A stretch of DNA of 64,000 nucleotides, taken from the NCBI GenBank assembly GCA_014163555.1, contig JACJGO010000002.1:248001-312000 (forward strand). The letters run 5' to 3'. Below the pieces are notes generated by a model. That model did not search any database. It had not been told where the DNA came from and saw only the letters and a list, made by a program, of their open reading frames with translations. This document shows positions 1 through 9,124 of this stretch, in pieces; the stretch's first letter is position 1; each line of letters starts with the position of its first letter. Both the position numbers and the translations under genes were made by a program. The stretch comes from Flavisolibacter longurius (GTDB lineage: Bacteria > Bacteroidota > Bacteroidia > Chitinophagales > Chitinophagaceae).

Positions 1-428
1 CTAATGTTCAGGATGGGGTTTCGATAGATAAGGTTAGCCCCACTCTGCGCCTTTAATGCCGATTGGATCAATTCACTGCTTTCGGTATAAAAGGGCTTGG
101 TCAGATAGAGGCTGGTGATCCACTTATCTGTCAGGTTCTGATAACCCAGTGTGGCCACAGTGCCGGCATAACCGAATTGCTGCACCGCATTGTTTACAAA
201 AACCGGTGCCGCATTGACATAAAACTTATCGGTTAACCATAGTTCTGCCATTGGGAAAAAACCGCTGCTTCGCAAGCTGTCGGTGCGGCCAAAATAATTC
301 AGCGAAGTATTGTAATTGGCGCTGATAGAAAATTTCGACTTGCCATCGGCGGTGTCGGTTTGGGCCTTCGCCGGCAGCATTGCAGCCACTGCCATAAGGG
401 CCGCAAAAAAGAATTTAAGCTGTTTCAT
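1..428 (-). CDS. Outer-membrane or secreted protein, C-terminus cut by window edge
   Basis: Reading the minus strand from an ATG at 428 gives an open frame of 142 codons that runs off the left edge. The first 22 residues form a clear signal peptide (MKQLKFFFAALMAVAAMLPA then KAQ). The mature part has alternating polar and aromatic residues, for example KFSISANYNTSLNYFGR and LWLTDKFYVNAAPVFV, which is the look of outer-membrane beta strands. I do not recognise a family. It lies downstream of the Ala-rich gene on the same strand, separated from it by a terminator hairpin. The true length is unknown. Confidence 0.7.
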   Translation of the reverse strand, partial: MKQLKFFFAALMAVAAMLPAKAQTDTADGKSKFSISANYNTSLNYFGRTDSLRSSGFFPMAELWLTDKFYVNAAPVFVNNAVQQFGYAGTVATLGYQNLTDKWITSLYLTKPFYTESSELIQSALKAQSGANLIYRNPILNI

Positions 429-453
429 ATTTTCTGGATTGTTGCAAAAAGAA

Positions 454-474
454 GCCACTCCTGTGAAGAGTGGC
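454..474 (-). terminator. Rho-independent terminator of the Ala-rich gene
   Basis: GCCACTC at 454-460 pairs with GAGTGGC at 468-474 around a 7-nt loop. On the minus strand the stem is followed by a T-rich run (TTCTTTTTG). It lies 24 nt past the stop of the gene ending at 498. Confidence 0.7.
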
Positions 475-497
475 CTTGTTCTCAATAAAGCAAATAC

Positions 498-1163
498 TTA
501 TTGTTTTTTAGCTTTCACTTTGGCTTCTGTTTTTACGTCCGCCTGGCCATTTACGTTTGTGTTTGCTGCCTTTTCTTTGGCCGCTTCTGCTGTGGCCTGT
601 CCTTTGGCTTTACCGGCAGCTGCGGTTTCTTTCGCCTTTGTTACAGCAGCTTCTGCACGAGCATCTGCTTTTGCTTTGGCATCAGCAGCTTTCTCGCTAC
701 TTTTGTCTATAGCATTGCTGCCGTTAACAGCTGCGTCTGCATCAACATCCACGGTTGTGCTGGTTCCGGTTTTGGCACCAAATACAGCGGAGTTTTCATT
801 GGCATGTGCTTTTGCCTGCTCGCTGGCATGCAATTCGGCTTGTGCATTCACACGGGCGCCGCCTTTTACATCAGTAGTTGTTTTTGCCCTGTCTGCTGCA
901 GCTTGTGCTGCTGTTGACGTATTGGCTCTTACTTCAGCAGCCTTTGAATTTGTGGCCGCCACCGTACTGCGAGTCGTAGCGCCAACGTTGGCTGATGTGC
1001 GGGCTGCTGCATTGCTGGCCGCTCTGGTAGCAGCTCCGGCCTGTACCGATTTGTGCAACGTGGCACGGGTAGAATGGTTGGCACGAAGGCCTACCTGTGC
1101 GAAAGAGATGGTTCCGATAAGGGTTGCGGTTAGTACGAGGAGTGCTCTTTTTGCAGATTTCAT
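498..1163 (-). CDS. Secreted Ala-rich low-complexity protein
   Basis: This 221-residue protein begins with a signal peptide ending near FAQ (residue 23). The rest is almost entirely Ala, Lys, Thr, Glu, Asn and Asp with no aromatic residues, and the C-terminal third is made of helical A/K/E stretches such as AEAAVTKAKETAAAGKAK. That composition resembles LEA-like or other hydrophilic, extended or amphipathic-helical stress proteins, but no family can be named. The composition opens long antisense frames on the plus strand, which I treat as shadows. The start is the ATG directly before the signal peptide. The gene has its own terminator. Confidence 0.75.
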   Translation of the reverse strand: MKSAKRALLVLTATLIGTISFAQVGLRANHSTRATLHKSVQAGAATRAASNAAARTSANVGATTRSTVAATNSKAAEVRANTSTAAQAAADRAKTTTDVKGGARVNAQAELHASEQAKAHANENSAVFGAKTGTSTTVDVDADAAVNGSNAIDKSSEKAADAKAKADARAEAAVTKAKETAAAGKAKGQATAEAAKEKAANTNVNGQADVKTEAKVKAKKQ

Positions 1164-1336
1164 AGTTCAAGAGTTTATGTCCTGATAGAATGAAAACACC
1201 TGCCAGGGTTTAAAATATGTTAACAAAAATAATTTTGGCGTATAGCCTAAATCAGCACTGCTGCTTTTTGCGAGGACATCCCGGAAATGCGTTTTAATAG
1301 AATAACGGTTTAAACTTGTGGCCTAAACAATGGATC

Positions 1337-1852
1337 ATGCAAAAAATCCTGCTCTCTATTTTACTCCTGGCATCATTGACGGCTATCGCACAAACCCCGG
1401 AAGAAAAATTAGATGAATTAAAGATCCAGCTTCCTCAGCTCTCCACTCCCGTTGCCAATTTTGTTCATGTGGTACGTTCGGGCAATCTTTTATTTCTTGC
1501 CGGCAAAGGACCGCAACAAAGCAACGGCGAATACATCAAAGGAAAACTGGGCAAGGAACTTCGTGTTGAACAAGGGTATGACGCAGCAAGGTTAACCGGA
1601 ATTATTCAACTGGCCGTGCTCAAAGATGCTATCGGCAATCTTTCCAAAGTCAAACGCATCGTAAAAGTGAATGGCTATGTAAACAGCGAAGCCAGTTTTT
1701 ACGATCATCCCAAAGTGATCAATGGATTTTCGGACCTGATGGTAGCGGTTTTTGGCGACAAAGGAAAACATGCCCGAACATCGGTAGGTGTAGCGGCTCT
1801 TCCCATGAACATGGCCGTGGAAGTGGAAATGATTGTGGAAGTCGAAGATTAA
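1337..1852 (+). CDS. Secreted RidA/YjgF-family protein
   Basis: The preferred start is the ATG at 1337, which gives a signal peptide (MQKILLSILLLASLTAIAQ) and a 171-residue protein; the upstream in-frame start at 1316 would spoil the signal. The RidA fold is shown by the strand GNLLFLAGKGP, the central helix with AVLKDAIGNLSKVKRIVKV and the C-terminal ARTSVGVAALP followed by VEVEMIVEVE. The Arg of ARTSVG sits where RidA enamine/imine deaminases carry their catalytic Arg. Export of a RidA relative is common in Bacteroidota, and its substrate is unknown. A second secreted RidA without this Arg lies at 21404-21841. A weak -7 element TAAACTTG is at 1311-1318. Confidence 0.85.
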   Translation: MQKILLSILLLASLTAIAQTPEEKLDELKIQLPQLSTPVANFVHVVRSGNLLFLAGKGPQQSNGEYIKGKLGKELRVEQGYDAARLTGIIQLAVLKDAIGNLSKVKRIVKVNGYVNSEASFYDHPKVINGFSDLMVAVFGDKGKHARTSVGVAALPMNMAVEVEMIVEVED

Positions 1853-1884
1853 CGCCTTCTGAACGAAACGGCAATGGCAGTTGT

Positions 1885-2880
1885 TTACACCAGCAGCCCG
1901 GGTAAGTTACTGGCTACACCATTGTTTAATTGCGAAAGATGATACAGGGTGGTGTCGGCAATTTGGTCGAGGGCTTCTTTGGTAAAAAACGCCTGGTGAG
2001 CCGTTACCAGCACATTCGGAAAACTGGTGAGCCGTTGAATGGTATCGTCTTCTATGATATCGCCGGAACGGTCGTGGAAAAACAGATGTTCTTCCTGCTC
2101 GTACACATCAATTCCCAACGCACCAATGCGGCCGCTTTTCAAGGCCGCAATCACGGCCGGTGTATCAATCAGGGCACCACGACTGGTATTAATGAGCATC
2201 ACACCGGGCTTTAAAAAAGACACCGTATTGCCATTGATCAAATGACGTGTTTGATCATTCAGGGGCGTATGCAATGAGATAATATCTGATTGTTGAAACA
2301 GTTCAATCAGGGGAAGATAGGTTACGCCAATGGCTTCCAGTTCTTTATTGGCCACCACATCAAAGGCCAGCACCCGGCAGCCAAAGCCCTGCATGATGCG
2401 GCAGAAGGCCTGCCCGATTTTTCCAGTGCCTATCACGCCTACGGTTTTTCCAAAAAGGTCAAAGCCCATCAGCCCCTGCAACGCAAAGTTTTGCTCACGG
2501 ACACGGTTATACGCTTTATGCGTTTTTCGGTTCAGCGTCAGGATCAACGCAGCGGCATGTTCAGCCACGGCTTCCGGCGAATAAGCCGGTACCCGGCATA
2601 CATGCAGGCCTGCTTCACGGGCTGCTTCCAAATCAACATTGTTGAAACCGGCACAGCGCAGTGCAATGAATTTTATGCCCATTTCCTTCAATTGCCCGAT
2701 GACATCGGCTCCCACTTTATCATTGACAAACACACAAACGGTATCAGCATTTTTTGCCAGGCCCACGGTTTGTGCAGACAAGGCCACATCAAAAAATTGC
2801 AGCGAGAAATTATAAGACGCATTGTGTGCCGTGAAAAATTGTTTATCGTATGGTTGCGAGGAGAAAAAGGCAATGTTCAT
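1885..2880 (-). CDS. ldhA: D-lactate dehydrogenase (NAD-dependent)
   Basis: The enzyme reduces pyruvate to D-lactate with NADH in the cytoplasm during fermentation. The 331 residues correspond closely to E. coli LdhA (329 aa): RCAGFNN at 75-81, the Rossmann loop GTGKIG at 151-156, NTSRGALID around catalytic Arg234, DVYEQE with the catalytic Glu near 261, and the catalytic His in HQAFF at 295. I chose the ATG at 2880 because it matches the family's N-terminus; the longer frame to 3000 would read through a strong hairpin. A TAGCTTTG promoter element ends 5 nt before this ATG. uvrD lies upstream on the same strand. Confidence 0.93.
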   Translation of the reverse strand: MNIAFFSSQPYDKQFFTAHNASYNFSLQFFDVALSAQTVGLAKNADTVCVFVNDKVGADVIGQLKEMGIKFIALRCAGFNNVDLEAAREAGLHVCRVPAYSPEAVAEHAAALILTLNRKTHKAYNRVREQNFALQGLMGFDLFGKTVGVIGTGKIGQAFCRIMQGFGCRVLAFDVVANKELEAIGVTYLPLIELFQQSDIISLHTPLNDQTRHLINGNTVSFLKPGVMLINTSRGALIDTPAVIAALKSGRIGALGIDVYEQEEHLFFHDRSGDIIEDDTIQRLTSFPNVLVTAHQAFFTKEALDQIADTTLYHLSQLNNGVASNLPGLLV

Positions 2881-2885
2881 GGAGG

Positions 2886-2893
2886 CAAAGCTA
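2886..2893 (-). promoter_or_regulatory. -7 element of ldhA, almost leaderless
   Basis: The minus strand reads TAGCTTTG, an exact TAnnTTTG match, ending 5 nt before the ldhA ATG. No clear TTTG -33 element is seen at the usual distance. Confidence 0.55.
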
Positions 2894-2954
2894 AGCCAGG
2901 GCAGTGCATAAAAAATGCGCAGCCTTAGGCCGTTAGGTGAGAGGTGTCCATCAA

Positions 2955-2986
2955 CAATGAGGCCGCAACCCGTTGCGGCCTCATTG
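2955..2986. terminator. Perfect 15-bp hairpin between uvrD and ldhA
   Basis: CAATGAGGCCGCAAC at 2955-2969 pairs perfectly with 2972-2986 around a 2-nt loop. It lies just past the uvrD stop and before the ldhA promoter. The following bases on the minus strand are only moderately T-rich, so it may be a terminator or an mRNA-stabilising hairpin. Confidence 0.6.
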
Positions 2987-3009
2987 AAATATTCGTGCAA
3001 TTCGTGTCT

Positions 3010-5331
3010 TTATTCGTGTTTAACGATCATCAGCTTTGCATAATTCAGCATGATCTTCTTCTCCCCGTTCTGATCGAACCTGATGGTAGCAACAGGATTG
3101 TGTGCCGACCCTTCCAATTTTAAAATAGCACCAAACCCAAACTTCTGGTGTTCTACCCGCATGCCTTCTGCCAGTTGGGCCACATCGCTGGGTACAAAAT
3201 TGGTAGATGGCGTATGCGTTACTTCTTTGGTTTTACCGGCGCCGCTCACCAGGGTAGAAACAAAACTTTTCTCCGGCTTTGCATCGCCGCCAAATCCGCG
3301 TTGCATGCGCTCAAACGCACTGCCCATCAACCCCGATGAGCCCTGGTTTTTCACACCGCCGCCGGCAAAGGTTTTATCAATATACTCCTGCGGAATTTCA
3401 TCCAGGAATCGACTTTGATCGGCCTGTATCAACTGCCCGAATTTATAACGTGTGTTCGAGTACGTTAGGTAAAGCCGGCCTTTTGCTCTTGTGATGGCCA
3501 CATAAAACAGGCGCCGTTCTTCTTCCAGTTCTTCCCTTGTGTTTATACTCATGGCATTGGGGAAAAGACCTTCTTCCAGTCCGCCCACGAACACTACGGG
3601 AAACTCCAGTCCTTTGGCAGCGTGAATGGTCATCAGCTTTACCGTATCGGCATCCGGGTCTTTTTGATCGGCATCGGTCAGCAAGGTGATTTGCTGCAGG
3701 TAAGCACCCAATCCTTTATCCCCTACTTCACCGCTTTCTTCATTGGTTGGCGTTTCGGTAAATTCTTTGATGGAGTTGAGCAATTCCTGCACGTTCTCGT
3801 ACCGTTGTACGCCTTCGGTGCTTTTATCGTTGAACAGCTCTTTTACAAAACCGGTTTGTTTGCCCACATGAAACGCAATGTCGTACGCATTCTTTGTACC
3901 CATCATGCTGTGAAAGCTTTTGATCATGAGCACAAATTCTTCGATTGCTTGTAAGGTGCCGGCACGAAAGCCTGATGCCGCCGCATCTTCCAGCACTTCC
4001 CACATCGAAATATTACGTTCGTTGGCCGCCAGGATAGCACGGTCTATAGAGGTTTTACCAATACCACGAACCGGGTAGTTGATGATGCGCTTCAGGGCTT
4101 CTTCGTCTTTCGGGTTGACGATGATGCGCAGGTAAGCGATATAGTCTTTTACTTCCTTGCGCTGGTAGAAGGATATACCGCCGTAAATGGTGTAAGGAAT
4201 GTTGGCCCGACGAAGGCTTTCTTCATACGAGCGGCTCTGCGCATTGGTGCGGTAAAGAATAGCAAATTCCTTGTTCTTATAATGATTGCGCAGCCTGTTT
4301 TCCTGGATCTGATCCGCAACAAACTTTCCTTCGTCATTGTCCGTCATGGTACGCACCAGCTTTATTTTTTCGCCGGCAGTATTTTCCGTGAACAGCGTTT
4401 TCGGAATCTGTCCTTTGTTGTTTTTGATTACCTCGTTGGCAATGTTCAGGATTGTTTGTGTGCTGCGATAATTTTGCTCCAGCTTGATCACTTTTACATC
4501 GTCGTAATCTTTCTGGAACTGCAGGATGTTTTGAATTGTTGCACCCCGGAACGAATAAATGCTTTGTGCATCGTCGCCTACCACGCAAACATTTTCATGC
4601 ACGGCACCCAGCAGTTTGATGATCTCATACTGTGCCGGGTTGGTATCCTGGTACTCGTCAATTAAGATGTACTTGAACTTATGCTGGTACTTGTGCAGCA
4701 CTTCCGGAAAGTGTTTCAACAGCTCATACATTTTGAACAGCAGGTCGTCAAAATCCATGGCGCCGTTTTTAAAACAGCGTTTGGCGTAGGCATCATAAAT
4801 ATGCCCGATCATGGGACGGTTAGCCCGCATGTCTTCCTGCTGCAGGTAGTAATCGGTCATATATTCTTTGGGGCCCACCAGTGCGTTTTTGGCCGCCGAT
4901 ATGCGGTTGTACACAGCATTGGGTTTATAGTGCTGCACATCCAGATTTAATTCATTGGTCACGGCCTTCACCACGCTTTTCGCATCGTCGGTATCGTAGA
5001 TGGTAAACGAGTTAGGATAACCAATGCGGTGAGCTTCGGCTCGCATGATGCGGGCAAATACCGAGTGAAAGGTTCCGATGTATAAATTACGGGCTTCGCG
5101 GTTTTGCAGAATGTGCTCTACCCTCTCTTTCATTTCAGCGGCGGCTTTGTTGGTAAAAGTCAGCGCCAGGATGTTAAATGCGTCCACACCTTTGTTCATC
5201 AGGTGGGCAATACGGGTGGTTAGTACTTTGGTTTTTCCACTGCCGGCACCCGCTACAATCATCAGCGGTCCGTCGGTGGTTTCAACGGCATCACGCTGCC
5301 GTTCGTTCAATCCCTTCAGGTAATCTTGCAT
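3010..5331 (-). CDS. uvrD: UvrD/PcrA-type superfamily 1 DNA helicase
   Basis: This is a 3'-5' ATP-dependent DNA helicase of repair and replication-fork maintenance. The 773 residues carry motif I GAGSGKT (28-34), motif II DEYQD (225-229), motif III with VGDDAQSIYSFRGA, motif V TIHAAKGLEF and motif VI VAITRAK. The C-terminus has the PcrA-type tail, here EGMRVEHQKFGFG followed by a small beta domain, which in PcrA is linked to RNA polymerase binding. Length is normal. A near-match promoter element (TACCTTCG) ends 5 nt before the ATG. The next gene upstream is divergent. Confidence 0.96.
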   Translation of the reverse strand: MQDYLKGLNERQRDAVETTDGPLMIVAGAGSGKTKVLTTRIAHLMNKGVDAFNILALTFTNKAAAEMKERVEHILQNREARNLYIGTFHSVFARIMRAEAHRIGYPNSFTIYDTDDAKSVVKAVTNELNLDVQHYKPNAVYNRISAAKNALVGPKEYMTDYYLQQEDMRANRPMIGHIYDAYAKRCFKNGAMDFDDLLFKMYELLKHFPEVLHKYQHKFKYILIDEYQDTNPAQYEIIKLLGAVHENVCVVGDDAQSIYSFRGATIQNILQFQKDYDDVKVIKLEQNYRSTQTILNIANEVIKNNKGQIPKTLFTENTAGEKIKLVRTMTDNDEGKFVADQIQENRLRNHYKNKEFAILYRTNAQSRSYEESLRRANIPYTIYGGISFYQRKEVKDYIAYLRIIVNPKDEEALKRIINYPVRGIGKTSIDRAILAANERNISMWEVLEDAAASGFRAGTLQAIEEFVLMIKSFHSMMGTKNAYDIAFHVGKQTGFVKELFNDKSTEGVQRYENVQELLNSIKEFTETPTNEESGEVGDKGLGAYLQQITLLTDADQKDPDADTVKLMTIHAAKGLEFPVVFVGGLEEGLFPNAMSINTREELEEERRLFYVAITRAKGRLYLTYSNTRYKFGQLIQADQSRFLDEIPQEYIDKTFAGGGVKNQGSSGLMGSAFERMQRGFGGDAKPEKSFVSTLVSGAGKTKEVTHTPSTNFVPSDVAQLAEGMRVEHQKFGFGAILKLEGSAHNPVATIRFDQNGEKKIMLNYAKLMIVKHE

Positions 5332-5336
5332 AGCTG

Positions 5337-5344
5337 CGAAGGTA
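5337..5344 (-). promoter_or_regulatory. -7-like element of uvrD, almost leaderless
   Basis: The minus strand reads TACCTTCG, 7 of 8 to TAnnTTTG, ending 5 nt before the uvrD ATG. Confidence 0.4.
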
Positions 5345-5521
5345 CGTTTCGCACCCGGTGATTTGACGAGAAGAAGGTCTTAAATTTTATCCGATCAGCG
5401 GTGTGTTTTTCGGTAGAAATGACTGCAAACGATTTTTCTGAACCATTTAAAATCTTAAATAGTACAGGCGGCTTTTATTCGTTTGGCGGTTTTTGTATTT
5501 TGGTGAAAAATTCTACTGCTT

Positions 5522-8245
5522 GTGTTATCATCCGTGCTTTCCCGGTGTCCAAAACGTCGCTTTCCATTCTTGGTTCTTTTCTTTTTTTTATTGGTAGCCC
5601 AACAGGCTTCCGCACAATACATCAGCACTTTTGCCGGTAGCGGGGAAAACGGTTACACCGGTGATGGCGGGCCGGCAATGCAGGCAGGTCTTCCCTTCCC
5701 CTTTAGCATTTGTTTTGATCCGGCGGGAGACCTGTATGTCACCTGTTACAACAGTATCCGGAAAATCGATAGACAGACCGGAATCATCACACGGTTTGCC
5801 GGCAATGGCGATTATACCACCACAGGCGATGGCGGACCCGCTATCAGTGCGTCGCTCATGTCGGCGGGTGCTGTTTGCTCCGATAAAGTTGGTAATATTT
5901 ACATCGCCGATTACACACACAGCCGGATACGAAAAGTTGATCCTTCCGGCACAATCACAACTATCGCCGGCAATGGCACCGCCGGTTTCAGTGGTGATGG
6001 CGGCCCGGCTGTGAATGCCATCCTAAACACACCCTGGAGCATGGCCACCGATGCTGCCGGCAACCTTTATTTTGCTGACGGAAAAAATTATCGCATCCGG
6101 AAAATCGATGCAGCATCCGGAATAATAACAACAGTGGCTGGAACCGGTGTGGAGGATTATAGCGGTGATGGTGGCCAGGCTCTGTCTGCAGCCATCGCTA
6201 CTATCACTGGACTGTTTGTACATAAGAACGGGGACATCTACCTGGCCGAAGCCCACCATACGTATTCAGGCCACGTCCGGAAAATTGATGCCGCTACCGG
6301 TATCATTACCACCGTGGCCGGCAGTGGAAACATCGGCTATACTGCCGATGGGGTTCCCGCCCTGCAGACAAACCTGTTCAGTGCCACCAGTGTGGTACTG
6401 GATGATGCCAACAATATTTATATCACTACGCATGAAGACGGACGCATCCGCAAAGTAGATGCGGCTACAGGAATTATTTCAACGTTTGCAGGAACAGGTT
6501 TCAATGGCTTTAATGGTGAAAACGGTCCGGCCACTACTACACGGTTAAACCAGCCGCGAGGGCTTGTATTTGACAGCGAAGGAAATTTGTTTGTAGCCGA
6601 TCATTATAACCTGCGGCTGCGGAAAATTAGTGAAACACCCCTTTGCACACCGCCTAGCATTTCTATTTCAACGCCTACCCCACTTTATTGCTACAACAGT
6701 TCCAGCCCCTTTACAGCGTCTGTTTCCGGAGAAGGCGCCACGGTTTCTTACCAGTGGAAACTAAATGGTGTAAACGTAGGTTCAAACAGCGCCGCCGAAA
6801 ATATTATGGCAGGCGTCAATGATGTGGTGACCTGCGAACTCACCACCACCAACAGTTGCAACAATATCGTTACAGTGGTAAGCAACAGCGTTACCATTTT
6901 GTCCAATCCCGGTTACAACAAAGGACCGGAGGTCACCATCGCTGCCTCGCAGGAAACCATTTGTGCCGGTACACTGGTTACATTTACGGCAACCAATGTG
7001 AGTGAAAGTGCCACCCCGGTTTACCAATGGCTTATTAATGGAAACCCGGCCGGTGTGCTGGGGCCAGTATTCTCCACCACCAACCTGGCGCATGGCGATA
7101 AGGTAGAATGCATCATGACCGTTCCGCATTGCTTTGGCGGTGGCAGTACCAAGGATTATTCCAATGCGATTACCATGACGGTGAAAACGCAGCAAAACCC
7201 CACCGTGAGTATTACCCCCATTGCCATATCGATCTGCGAAGGCATCCCGGTAACCTTTACGGCCAAGGCAGAAAATGCGGGACCGAATCCTGTTTATCAA
7301 TGGAAGGTGAATGACCTGCCGGTTGGAAACAACAGCAATACATTGACCAGCACAACATTTCGTGACAATGACAGGGTAACCTGCGAAGTCACTATGGATC
7401 TGGCGGCAGGCGCCTGCACCAACAGCACAAAAGCAGTCTCCAACAGTGTTACACTGACGGTTTCCGAAGGCTATTCACCAAGCCTTGTTATTGCCGCTTC
7501 AGACCTGGAGATCTGCCAGGGCACACTAGTAACATTTACCGCTGCTGGTACCGACACAGGCCCGCGGCCAACCTATCAGTGGCAGGTTAATGGTCAAAAT
7601 ATTGGTACAAACAATCCTGTATTTTCTGCAAACAACCTGGGGAACGGCGATAAAGTAAGCTGTACCCTCACGCCGGCCAGTTCCTGTAGTTCTGTGGCCA
7701 CCTCCAATGAACTCACTCTGGTTGTTCATCCCAATCCGGATGTGCGGTTTGCTACACCCTCAGTTGTGGTAGAACCCGGAAAGCAGATTCAATTGACACC
7801 GCTTGTACAGGGTGCGATCGCCAGCCATCAATGGACACCGGCCAACATGCTGGTGAATCCGGCTTCCTTAACACCTACAACGGTTCCGCTTACGGCTGTT
7901 ACCACCTTTAACCTGTTGGTACGCACAGCCGCGGGTTGCGAGGACACTGCATCGTTTACTGTGACAGCGTATAACAAACTTTTCATGCCCAACAGCTTTA
8001 CACCGAATGGTGATGGAAAGAACGATCTTTTCCGCATCCCATCCGGCGCCCCTATTACTCTAAAAGAATTTTCGGTGTATGACCGCTGGGGCGGATTGGT
8101 ATTTACTACCACCGACAGAAGCAGGGGTTGGGACGGCAAACAAAAAGGTACCAACGCAACCGCTGGTACCTATGTTTATCTTGTTCGGGCAGAAGATGCA
8201 AACGGTGATCTCTTGTTAAAAGGCACCGTGCTATTGATTCGCTAG
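5522..8245 (+). CDS. NHL-repeat and Ig-like surface protein with T9SS type B sorting domain
   Basis: The 907 residues start with a signal peptide (FPFLVLFFFLLVAQQASAQ). Six NHL-like units follow between about 35 and 375, each opening with a variant of TFAGSGxxGYTGDGGPA and each with a YxADxxxxRIRKID strand, so a beta-propeller is expected. Residues about 380-740 hold three or four Ig-like repeats marked by CxGTxVTFTA and YQWxVNG. The last 85 residues (NSFTPNGDGKNDLF, DRWG, AGTYVYLV) are the gliding-motility-associated type B sorting domain that directs export by type IX secretion. The start is a GTG at 5522; a second GTG at 5534 is equally possible. The stop overlaps that of the convergent lipoprotein gene. 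Confidence 0.9.
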   Translation: MLSSVLSRCPKRRFPFLVLFFFLLVAQQASAQYISTFAGSGENGYTGDGGPAMQAGLPFPFSICFDPAGDLYVTCYNSIRKIDRQTGIITRFAGNGDYTTTGDGGPAISASLMSAGAVCSDKVGNIYIADYTHSRIRKVDPSGTITTIAGNGTAGFSGDGGPAVNAILNTPWSMATDAAGNLYFADGKNYRIRKIDAASGIITTVAGTGVEDYSGDGGQALSAAIATITGLFVHKNGDIYLAEAHHTYSGHVRKIDAATGIITTVAGSGNIGYTADGVPALQTNLFSATSVVLDDANNIYITTHEDGRIRKVDAATGIISTFAGTGFNGFNGENGPATTTRLNQPRGLVFDSEGNLFVADHYNLRLRKISETPLCTPPSISISTPTPLYCYNSSSPFTASVSGEGATVSYQWKLNGVNVGSNSAAENIMAGVNDVVTCELTTTNSCNNIVTVVSNSVTILSNPGYNKGPEVTIAASQETICAGTLVTFTATNVSESATPVYQWLINGNPAGVLGPVFSTTNLAHGDKVECIMTVPHCFGGGSTKDYSNAITMTVKTQQNPTVSITPIAISICEGIPVTFTAKAENAGPNPVYQWKVNDLPVGNNSNTLTSTTFRDNDRVTCEVTMDLAAGACTNSTKAVSNSVTLTVSEGYSPSLVIAASDLEICQGTLVTFTAAGTDTGPRPTYQWQVNGQNIGTNNPVFSANNLGNGDKVSCTLTPASSCSSVATSNELTLVVHPNPDVRFATPSVVVEPGKQIQLTPLVQGAIASHQWTPANMLVNPASLTPTTVPLTAVTTFNLLVRTAAGCEDTASFTVTAYNKLFMPNSFTPNGDGKNDLFRIPSGAPITLKEFSVYDRWGGLVFTTTDRSRGWDGKQKGTNATAGTYVYLVRAEDANGDLLLKGTVLLIR

Positions 8246-9018
8246 TCTGCTTTTACCTGCATGCTGTTTGCTTTTACCGGCAGCGGCACATAGAGCGGTG
8301 AGCGTACTTTTTGCGCCAGAGATTCATACTCAGCTTCGGCCGCTTTGATGCGATCGTTGGCATTGCTGAACTGTAAAAAATAGTTCATGGTAAGGTCGGT
8401 GTTAGCGGCTTGCGATGGTTCCAGTGCGCCATCAATGGCTGTACTGATTTGCCCTTGTTTTTGTAAATACGCCATTAACGACGCTTTGCTCCATTCTTTG
8501 GGAACTGCAGCACTGTCGAGCATTACAGCAAGGGTATTGGCCTTTGGCGATAAGGCACCCAGGCTTTTCCGGTAGGTGATATAATCCCTGGCCACGGTGT
8601 TTCGGGCCTCGTATTCTTTCTGCAGGTTGCTCCATTTGGTTTGCAGGGTCGAAAGCATTTCCTCTCGGTTCTGGATAAACGTTAACAGGTCTTCTGTCAG
8701 CACAACTTTCCAGCCCTCTTTTTCTTTTACCAGGGGAAGGGAAATGACTTCATTTTTTACCGTAGCCGAATTATCGGAAACCGTTTCGGTAAGCGAAGCA
8801 AACTGAAAGCTTTCTTCCGGCGTTTGGGTTTGTTTGGTGTTACCGGAAGCTTTATCCAGCACCGCTTTGCTGTCGCTGCTTACGAAGTCCGATGCGGTTG
8901 TCATGTCTGCATCAGACAGGGCCCGCAGAAAAGTTTGGGCGGTTTCTTTTGGCGAGGAGGCTTCCTGACAGGAAACCAGCGCCGTTGCTATAATAAACAG
9001 GAGTAAAAATTTTTTCAT
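8242..9018 (-). CDS. Lipoprotein, unknown function, possible DUF4878/NTF2-like N-terminal part
   Basis: A lipoprotein signal with lipobox ALVSC (Cys17) precedes 240 residues. The segment SSPKETAQTFLRALSDADM with a following xxDFVSSDSK resembles the start of NTF2-like/DUF4878 lipoproteins, but the match is by eye only. The middle is rich in helices with Gln, Glu and Lys (LQTKWSNLQKEYEARNTVAR), suggesting a coiled region. It would sit in the periplasmic leaflet or on the cell surface. Its stop codon overlaps that of the T9SS protein by 4 nt in convergent orientation. Confidence 0.75.
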   Translation of the reverse strand: MKKFLLLFIIATALVSCQEASSPKETAQTFLRALSDADMTTASDFVSSDSKAVLDKASGNTKQTQTPEESFQFASLTETVSDNSATVKNEVISLPLVKEKEGWKVVLTEDLLTFIQNREEMLSTLQTKWSNLQKEYEARNTVARDYITYRKSLGALSPKANTLAVMLDSAAVPKEWSKASLMAYLQKQGQISTAIDGALEPSQAANTDLTMNYFLQFSNANDRIKAAEAEYESLAQKVRSPLYVPLPVKANSMQVKAD

Positions 9019-9124
9019 ACAGATAGCTTTTGTTCCTTACAAGATAGCGAGGGATAGGGATAAATACAAACCGGAAAAGGAGGAGGAGTTTAGCAGGAGT
9101 CGCCTGTACAAGGGACCGCAATGT

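Noticed and set aside
316-1185. Long plus-strand open frames antisense to the Ala-rich gene
   Set aside because: They mirror the Ala-rich composition of the minus-strand gene, cross the terminator and a second gene, and have no plausible product; the minus-strand frame has a signal peptide.
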